DNA of 64,000 nt from Macrostomum hystrix (lineage: Eukaryota; Platyhelminthes; Macrostomidae): the NCBI GenBank assembly GCA_950097015.1, contig CATNEN010000010.1:434001-498000 (forward strand), in the 5' to 3' direction. The stretch's first letter is position 1. Every line of letters begins with the position of its first letter. Made by a program: the position numbers and the translations under genes. The notes under the pieces are model-generated. The model saw only the letters and a list, made by a program, of their open reading frames with translations, did no database searches and was not told where the DNA came from. Of the stretch, positions 56,915 to 64,000 are shown one piece after another.

Positions 56915-57350
56915 GATTGGTCAGCAAATATGTGAATGTCTGATCAGCAGTGTGATTGGTCAGCAAATATGTGAATGTCTGATCAGCAGTGTGATTGGTC
57001 AGCAAATATGTGAATGTCTGATCAGCAGTGTGATTGGTCAGCAAATATGTGAATGTCTGATCAGCAGTGTGATTGGTCAGCAAATATGTGAATGTCTGAT
57101 CAGCAGTGTGATTGGTCAGCAAATATGTGAATGTCTGATCAGCAGTGTGATTGGTCAGCAAATATGTGAATGTCTGATCAGCAGCGTGATTGGTCAGCAA
57201 ATATGTGAATGTCTGATCAGCAGCGTGATTGGTCAGCAAATATGTGAATGTCTGATCAGCAGCGTGATTGGTCAGCAAATATGTGAATGTCTGATCAGCA
57301 GCGTGATTGGTCAGCAAATATGTGAATGTCTGATCAGCAGTGTGATTGGT
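56915..57350. repeat. 39-bp minisatellite
   Basis: Unit TGATTGGTCAGCAAATATGT followed by gaatgtctgatcagcagtg, about 11 nearly identical copies (cagtg or cagcg). It contains a CCAAT-type ATTGG in each unit and lies 5' of pirin. Confidence 0.96.
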
Positions 57351-57590
57351 CACAAAAGCCGAATAACAGAGTAACAAAACTAACAGTTGCAAAGCATTGA
57401 ACTTGTAAAACTTGTGTTCGTAATTCTTGAGCAGTGAAACAAAATCCCTGACTTAAAAACAAATGAGTTGATTTAAAGAAAGAAAACAAAAATATTCGCT
57501 TTTTTTGCCGCACAGCAGCCGCTTCCAGTGGCTGGAGAGCGTACGAATCAGAGCCCGCACTGCTCTGAACAGATATTTGTCGCAAAAATG

Positions 57591-57596
57591 TTTATT
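57591..57596 (-). terminator. Candidate poly(A) signal of the zinc-finger gene
   Basis: AATAAA on the minus strand about 200 bases past the stop codon. Confidence 0.5.
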
Positions 57597-57797
57597 AAAT
57601 AAACAACACAACGAAGAAAAAATTATGAAACAAATGATTAATTCACACAGAACCACAATAAAAATATCCAATAAAAATACGCAATTGCAGGAAAAGGTAT
57701 TCAATTCAAGCAAGCAACCAAAGAGTGTCTCAGCTGCTAGTAAATTAACTAAGCAATTACTGCACGGAAGCCGCTTGTTTTGGTCAGTGAAAGCTCA

Positions 57798-59159
57798 TCA
57801 ACACCTGGCAGACGAATTCACCTTACTGGCGCCCATGCGACATCGATGCCTAGCGAGATAGGAAGAGCTTTTAAATCGCCTGCCGCAGCTGGAGCAACAG
57901 AATGGCATCTGGTCAGTGTGCAGCAGCATGTGCCTGCTAATGCCGCTGTGAAAACGAAATCTCTTGCCGCACACTTTGCACGAGTAAGGCTTCGCACCAG
58001 TGTGCACTCTGAGGTGAGTGACGAGGGCGCCCGCAAATGAGCATTTGTAGTCGCACAGTTTGCACTCGAATGGCTTCTCACCGGAGTGAACTCTGAGGTG
58101 TTGCTTGAGTATGCATCGATCTGTGCACTTGAAGTCGCACACATTGCAGTAGTGCAGCTTCTCACCAGTGTGCAGCTTGCTGTGCCTGCCGAGGTCGCTA
58201 GACTGCCTGTACCTTTTGCCGCAGATCCTGCAAGCGAAGGGCTTCTCACCCGTGTGCACTCTCATGTGAGTTTTGAGGTTCCCAGACTGACTAAATCTTC
58301 TTCCGCACACCTTGCAGAGGAAAGGCCGCTCGCCGCTGTGCACCTGGGCATGCGATGAGCTCTTGAATCTCTCGCCGCAGATATTGCACAAGTAAGGCCT
58401 GTCGCCGGTGTGCACTTTCCCGTGCACAGCAAGTGAGCTTCTGTCTCGGAACTTTTTGCCGCACTCGGTGCACTCAAACGGCTTCTCATCGGAGTGAGTG
58501 CGGATGTGTTTGGCGAGATGGTAAGCGGAAGCAAAGCCTTTGCCGCATTGCTGACATTGGGCAGGCCTATCTTTGTAGTGCACAGTTCTGATGTGGAATC
58601 TGACAGTGGACATTATGTGAAACCGTCTGTCGCAGATGCTACACTGGTACGGCCGCTCGCCACTGTGAATACGCTTGTGCACATTAAGGTGCCCCTTCTG
58701 AGCAAAAGCTCTGCCGCACTGCAGACACTTGTGCGGCTTCTCCTCTCTGTGCTCATCCGCTATCTGAGTGCTCAGAGGGTGCCTCTCGCCAGTTTGCGAC
58801 CTCTTGCGAAGCTTGAAATGACTGATCAAGGCGAATCTATTGCCGCGGTGCTCGCATGAGTAGCCCTTCTTATCCGCAGTGTCGGCAGCTCCGCCTGAAC
58901 TAACACTCAAATCACTCGGCGAATCCCTGTCAGGATCACAGATGATCCGTACACCATCGATCACTAGCTGCTCGGGCATCATTGCTGACTCATCCGGAGA
59001 CTCCTGCCGCTCCGCTGCCGCTGTGCCTTCCGAACTGGTCTCCGGCCCACCTGATTCGCGGCCAAGTCCGTGCGACTCCGCGTGGCGTAGGTAACCCGCT
59101 AGGCGGCGCTTGCTGAACCGCCTTGGGCAGACGGGGCAGGAAATGGACCTCTGCTGCAT
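57798..59159 (-). CDS. C2H2 zinc-finger protein, about eleven fingers
   Basis: One long exon, ATG at 59159 to TGA at 57798, 453 residues. An acceptor (gccttgcag) directly precedes the ATG, so a 5' non-coding exon is likely. A single finger near the N-terminus (CPVCPRRF) is followed by an acidic, Ser-rich linker, a degenerate finger that has lost its second Cys and both His, and then a tandem block of fingers joined by TGEKPF-type linkers. One finger in the middle (CNICGERFKSSSH) is about four residues too short between Cys and His, and two (CNVCDFKC, CKLCDYKC) have an extra Cys in place of the usual Phe. The tandem array suggests sequence-specific DNA binding and nuclear location; no KRAB, BTB or SCAN domain is present, so the partner and target are unknown. 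Confidence 0.9.
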   Translation of the reverse strand: MQQRSISCPVCPRRFSKRRLAGYLRHAESHGLGRESGGPETSSEGTAAAERQESPDESAMMPEQLVIDGVRIICDPDRDSPSDLSVSSGGAADTADKKGYSCEHRGNRFALISHFKLRKRSQTGERHPLSTQIADEHREEKPHKCLQCGRAFAQKGHLNVHKRIHSGERPYQCSICDRRFHIMSTVRFHIRTVHYKDRPAQCQQCGKGFASAYHLAKHIRTHSDEKPFECTECGKKFRDRSSLAVHGKVHTGDRPYLCNICGERFKSSSHAQVHSGERPFLCKVCGRRFSQSGNLKTHMRVHTGEKPFACRICGKRYRQSSDLGRHSKLHTGEKLHYCNVCDFKCTDRCILKQHLRVHSGEKPFECKLCDYKCSFAGALVTHLRVHTGAKPYSCKVCGKRFRFHSGISRHMLLHTDQMPFCCSSCGRRFKSSSYLARHRCRMGASKVNSSARC

Positions 59160-59239
59160 CTGCAAGGCAGCACACGCATCTCAATAGCTTGCGAGATCAA
59201 TTACAGATGCATTGATTGGGCTAAGAATGAGGCCAGACA

Positions 59240-59390
59240 TCGCCCGTAAGGTAAAGGGTGTAAATTGCACGACAAGCCCCTAAGCCTTCTCTCCGCGGCT
59301 GCGTCCCAATTTGATGTGGCCTCGCTGCGGAATCGAGCTCAGGGACCTTGGTGTGAGAGGCGAACGCATTCTGCAACCGACCCCCATTCG
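59240..59390 (-). mobile_element. tRNA-derived SINE, family B, copy 2
   Basis: Minus-strand copy of the element at 55809-55965. Here the B box reads AGCTCGATTCC (59329-59339), nearer to the consensus than in copy 1. Confidence 0.75.
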
Positions 59391-59861
59391 AGGATAATGT
59401 TCGATTCTAAAAATTGGGTCCTATCGTATATTATACGTCGTGCACTTACAAATTCAAAATAAATTATGCTTTAAAACGAGTGGCTGCAGGGCCTAGCGAG
59501 AGCACAGCTCGGACGCTGTTGAATTTATTTTCAGACAGTCAATAGGAATTGAGGAATGTGCACGAAAGTGATGGATGAGCTGAAATCTAAGCTATATAAA
59601 CACATAAAATGTGCAATAACGAATCAGGAATAAACAGGAATAAACTAAGGCACTGGTAGGCGCAGTCGCTAAGCAGAGAATAAACTACTTGCAAAATTGG
59701 ATTAAAATCGAATTATTTATTCCAACTTTGTCTAAGCAATACACAATATGAGCTGACAGAACAGTTTAGAATGTGGAATAAAATGAAGTAGAATAGAGGA
59801 GAATAAAATGAAACTTATAGGCGAATCTGTTTTAAATCAAGGCAAAACTGAATCAGCATCA
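59391..59861. other. AT-rich spacer
   Basis: No gene is seen. Confidence 0.5.
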
Positions 59862-60622
59862 ATGTGTGTGCGTGTGTGTGTGAGAGTGTGTGTGTGAGTG
59901 TGTGTGTGTGTGAGAGTGTGTGTGAGAGTGTGTGTGTGAGAGTGAGTGTGAGAGTGAGTGTGTGTGTGAGTGTGTGTGCGTGTGTGTGTGAGAGTGTGTG
60001 TGTGTGAGAGTGTGTGAGTGTGTGTGCGTGTGTGTGCGTGTGTGTGTGCGTGTGTGCGTGTGTGTGTGAGTGTGTGTGTGAGAGTGAGTGTGAGAGTGAG
60101 TGTGTGTGTGAGTGTGTGTGCGTGTGTGTGTGAGAGTGTGTGTGTGTGAGAGTGTGTGAGTGTGTGTGCGTGTGTGTGTGCGTGTGTGTGTGAGTGTGTG
60201 TGTGAGAGTGTGTGTGTGTGTGAGAGTGTGTGTGTGTGAGAGTGTGTGTGTGTGAGAGTGTGTGTGTGTGAGAGTGTGTGTGTGTGAGAGTGTGTGTGTG
60301 TGAGAGTGTGTGTGTGTGAGAGTGTGTGTGTGTGAGAGTGTGTGTGTGTGAGAGTGTGTGTGTGCGTGTGTGTGTGAGTGTGTGTGTGAGAGTGAGTGTG
60401 AGTGTGTGTGTGAGAGTGTGTGTGAGAGTGAGTGTGTGTGTGTGTGAGTGAGTGTGTGTGAGAGTGTGTGTGTGAGTGTGAGTGTGTGTGAGTGAGTGTG
60501 TGTGTGTGTGTGAGTGAGTGTGTGTGAGTGAGTGTGAGTGTGAGTGTGTGTGAGTGTGTGTGAGTGTGTGTGAGTGAGTGTGAGTGTGTGAGAGTGTGTG
60601 CGAGTGTGAGTGTGCGTGTGTG
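59862..60622. repeat. Compound (GT)n array
   Basis: About 760 bases of GTGTGT with GAGAGT, GAGTGT and GCGTGT phases. This is the complement of the CA type found at 27.3 and 43.7 kb. Confidence 0.97.
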
Positions 60623-60754
60623 TAACAGCCAGCCAGGTGTCAGTCGTTGACAGCAGTAAAAAGTAAAAAGCTTAAGAGCTAATCACTTGATCATGGATAT
60701 TTAGAGACGCTAGGGATAAAGCACTATCACCGTCGGTTTGAAGCTATTCGACGA

Positions 60755-63700
60755 TCACGTGACCGGCAGGATGCGGCGCGCAGCGAGGCATCGCCGAAGC
60801 CACCCGACGGTGCCCACAACGGGTCCGGGCGTTGTGCCATCCTCCTCATCGTCTTCTGCGGCATCGTCAGGCCGCACCAAATGCGTAGCGTCGGCTGCAT
60901 CGTCGACAACGTCGCCGTCGTAAGCGTAGATCAAGCGTTCGAGCTCGCGACGATCGGCCTGAGGCACACCGCTAGCGAAGAATATCCGCGCCGACTTTAA
61001 GGCGTCTGGCAGCTGCAGCCGCTGTCGCTTAGGTGGCGACGCCTCCGCCGCGTCCGCCACCGCCTTCTTGCCGAGCGGCCCGGATTTTCCTGCCTTCGAC
61101 GGCGGCGGCGGCGCCGCGTCTTCGTCGTCGTCCTCACTGCATGCAGCGTCCTCGTCCGCGTCTTCGTCTCCGTCGTCGGCGCCGGTGAATCGCTTTGACT
61201 CCGCTGCGAGTTTGAGCAGCCGGGCCAGGTTGGTGGCCTCCCGCCAGGTCTTGTCGTCGCGCACCTTCGTGACGCGTGGAAACCGGATGCCGACGCCGCC
61301 GGCCGTGTGCTGCGACGAGTGGGAGAACTCGGCGCCGGTGATCTCCCAAACCGGGGAGGCCTTCGGGTCGCGCACCAGACAGTCGGGCAGGAGGCCGCTG
61401 CTGCAGCGCAGCCAGCTCGGCGGGTTGCGGCGGTCGCACCTGAAGAATTGATTTTGGTCACGTGACCATATTTAAGACAAAAAAGCGATCACGTGACCTC
61501 TCATTTAACCTTCCGAGGATCTAACTAGCTTCACATGGTCAAGAATAATATTAATAATAAATGATTACACCTGCCACAATCCGGACAGATGTGCAGCCGA
61601 CAGCACAGTCACGGCTATTGAGTGGCACATCTGAAGGCTGCTTATGCTAATCAGTCCATGGACTGGGGGGACGCCACACCCGCACCATCAGTTACCACAG
61701 TTGATGCTATTTAGTGGAGTCGGGAATCGAACCCCCGATCGTTAAGTCGTGAGCCCGCCGCCCTAACCGCTAGGCTACAACCCATTATATGGCACGCACT
61801 TGACCCAGTCGATGCTCTTCTGCAGTTTGGCCACCGTGGCATCGTCGAAGCCGTTGCCACATTTGCAGACGGTCCGCCAGGCGCCTTCGCCATCGTGACA
61901 GCCCATGAGAAAGACGGACAGCTGGCCGCCTTTGCTGCCCGTGCCATAGTAGCCACCCAGCACCACCAAGTCAGCGGAGTCGGCCATGGCGCCGTCGTGC
62001 AGGTAGTCCTTCTTCATCTTCAGCCAGTGCCGCTTGCCGGGTTCGTACACGCCGTCCAGCGACTTCAGCACCAGGCCTTCGAGGCCTTCGTTAAAGACGC
62101 GCTTTAAAAGGCGCTCAAGCGGAGCCGGACTGCGAATCAGCTCCGCCTCGGACAGGTGAACTCGGTGCTTCACCTCCTTCATGCTGCGCTCCAGCACCTG
62201 GGATTCGATCCAGGAGTGACAGAGTGAGGAGTGATGGAATTTTGTGAACTACAAGCACTCATCTACCTTAGAGTTGCCGAGCAATATTAAGCTAAGCTAC
62301 AAGAGCACTTTACCAACATAAAAGTACAAGAGCGTTTACTTCGCGTCTCTCCTTGAGCGGCCGCAGCATGAGGTTGTCGTTATTGAACTGCAGACAGTCG
62401 AACACAAACAGGCACACCGTGGCGTCCTTGAACGCTTCCTTCTTGTGCCGGCCGAGGGTGCCGAAAGGCAGCGGCTTGTCAGTCTTGGTGTCCATCAGCA
62501 GCACCTCGGTGTCCACAATGAGATTGTCACCGCTGGGAAATGCGCGCGGAATAAACTCCTTGAGGTGAGCGACCTGCGGCGGGAAGATGATGGGATTTTA
62601 GTGGTGTGGAATTTCGATAATCACAATTAAAAAGGATTTTAGGCCTGAGATTCGACATTACGGACTCAACTGAAAATGAAGATATATTTTATTAGCTTTA
62701 GGCCCTAGAATGTGGATAGTGGGATAAGTGGATAGTGGGATAAGTGGATAGTGGGATAAGTGGATAGTGGGATAAGTGGATAGTGGGATAAGTGGATAGT
62801 GGGATAAGTGGATAGTGGGATAAGTGGAAAGTGGGATAAATGGAAAGTGGGATAAGTGGAAAGTGGGATAAGTGGATAGTGGGATAAGTGGATAGTGGGA
62901 TAAGTGGAAAGTGGGATAAATGGAAAGTGGGATAAATGGAAAGTGGGATAAGTTTGGATAGTGGGATTTGGAGTGAAATGGAGGGATCTGAGAGGGGTCG
63001 AGGAACTAGAATGGGGGACAATGGGATTTAGTGGGATTTTAATGAGAATAGGGTACTTCGAGGGGGGATAGTGGCTTCTCAAAAGCAATGTGGTGTAAAT
63101 ATATTACGGAAGGGATTCGAGAATTCTTGATAATCAAAGACTGCGGCTTAATATAGATATTTTACTAAATGCTTTTTCGCGAAAACTTTTTGGGATATGC
63201 TCCGTTTCGGAATGCGGCCGTGAGTGCTCCGTACTCACCTTGTGAGGCTGCACGGGCTTCAGGGAGCGGCTGAAATATGAGAACTGCTGGCCCTGCTTGT
63301 GCACCTGCACCCGCTCGCCGTCGTATTTGATTTCAGCGTAGAAGCCGTTGGGACAGCGGCGCATGGCCTGCAGAGTTGAGAGCGAGAGAAAACTCTGGCG
63401 TCACGTGAATGGAAGAATTTGGGACAGTGCGCGATGATGTGTAGTGGGATTATGGATACTGGGGATAATGAGGTGGGATTATGGATACTGGGGATAATGA
63501 GGTGGGATTATGGATACTGGGGATAATGAGGGTGGGATTTGGATACTGGGGATAATGAGGTGGGATTATGGATACTGGGGATAATGAGGTGGGATTTGGA
63601 TACTGGGGATGATGAGGGTGGGATTTGGATACTGGGGATAATGAGGGTGGGATTTGGATACTGGGGATGATGAGGTGGGATTATGGATACTGGGGATAAT

Positions 63701-64000
63701 GAGGGTGGGTTTTGGATACTGGGGATGATGAGGGTGGGGATGATAGGATATTTAGATAATATCTCATTGATATGGGACAGGACTGCCAACCTGTTCCACG
63801 GAGCGACATGCCTCGGCCAGCATTGGCAGCACAGGGGTCATGAGGGCGGCTCGCACGCTGAGGTTGCGTTTCACAGGGCTGGCCTTGGCGGCCAGGGCGC
63901 GCCAGAGAACGTCGTGCAGATTTCTGGAGGCCTGGTAGGCAGCGTAAGCGTTGGGGTCGATGGCGTCCAGGATGTGCTTGGCGCCGGCGTTCATGCGCAG
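60755..64000 (-). CDS. LIG3: DNA ligase III, C-terminal part with BRCT domain
   Basis: Exons: 63791..>64000, 63239..63367, 62340..62573, 61800..62197, 60755..61439; phases 0, 0, 0, 2 match. About 552 residues are visible; the N-terminus lies beyond the window. The first exon covers the end of the DNA-binding domain (LMTPVLPMLAEAC). The adenylated lysine lies in EIKYDGERVQVH (63239-63367); other ligase motifs are DTEVLLMD and FVFDC, GLEGLVLKS, and HWLKMKKDYL. The OB part carries VWEITGAEFS and IRFPRVTKVRDDK. An acidic Asp/Glu linker leads to a C-terminal BRCT domain, which in the family binds XRCC1. The enzyme seals nicks in base-excision and mitochondrial repair. One donor is GTGCGT and another GTTGGC, both weaker than usual. 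Introns hold two private arrays and a SINE. Confidence 0.95.
61565..61788 (-). mobile_element. tRNA-derived SINE, family A, copy 2
   Basis: Same family as 2899-3171. A box TAGCCTAGCGG at 61767-61777, perfect B box at 61723-61733, and the shared cagtccatggactgggg block. It lies in a LIG3 intron in the gene's orientation, with its head only about 10 bases from the exon boundary at 61800. No clear target duplication was found. It lacks the middle part of copy 1. Confidence 0.85.
62708..62960. repeat. 16-bp minisatellite in a LIG3 intron
   Basis: Unit GTGGATAGTGGGATAA with ggaaa variants, about 16 copies. Confidence 0.95.
63440..63745. repeat. 29-bp minisatellite in a LIG3 intron
   Basis: Unit starting GAGGTGGGATTATGGATACT and ending ggggataat, about 10 copies; some have lost the tta. 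Confidence 0.95.

Overview
The window is animal (metazoan) nuclear DNA. It carries spliced genes with GT-AG introns and matching codon phases, animal gene families (PALS1/MPP5, a second MAGUK, LIG3, PIR, GNPNAT1, DTD2, an RDH-type SDR, a C2H2 zinc-finger gene), several classes of eukaryotic transposon, and a very heavy load of minisatellites. A free-living flatworm such as Macrostomum, or another lophotrochozoan, is my best guess. That is inference from gene content and repeat style, not proof.

Layout. 1-586 (+): C-terminus of a multi-pass membrane protein resembling SLC10 transporters. 0.6-4.5 kb: AT-rich DNA with a tRNA-derived SINE that has a 10-bp target duplication. 4.5-5.9 kb (+): decayed LINE reverse transcriptase. 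6.4-8.9 kb (-): broken secreted-protein gene, perhaps discoidin/fucolectin-like, interrupted by a 48-bp repeat. 10.3-10.7 kb (+): two-exon gene for a small cysteine-rich secreted peptide. 11.6-26.7 kb (-): MAGUK gene A (PDZ-SH3-GK), whose introns hold a Ty3/gypsy element (12.3-16.4 kb), a young LTR element (19.8-24.1 kb, + strand) and long minisatellites. 28.9-32.4 kb (-): PALS1/MPP5 orthologue. 33.2-35.8 kb: piggyBac element with TTAA duplications and a nonsense codon. 37.8-38.4 kb (-): two exons of an unrecognised gene. 38.4-46.1 kb: almost only satellite and unassigned DNA. 46.2-48.4 kb (-): complete four-exon SDR with both catalytic residues replaced. 49.0-49.5 kb (-): DTD2. 52.2-53.0 kb (-): GNPNAT1. 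54.9-56.7 kb (-): complete pirin gene. 57.8-59.2 kb (-): C2H2 zinc-finger gene. 60.8-64.0 kb (-): C-terminal 552 codons or so of DNA ligase III, with BRCT.

The genes do not form one pathway; they are mostly housekeeping or polarity functions. From 11.6 to 64 kb all ten host genes lie on the minus strand. The most unusual feature is that most introns are filled by a tandem array with its own private unit (12-33 bp), often ending only 5-30 bp from the splice site. Two distinct SINE families, a programmed -1 frameshift signal in the young LTR element, an in-frame minisatellite in its pol gene, and one intron array split in two by a Ty3/gypsy insertion are the other main points. Exon limits were worked out by eye from splice consensus, phase and family resemblance; no alignment software was used.
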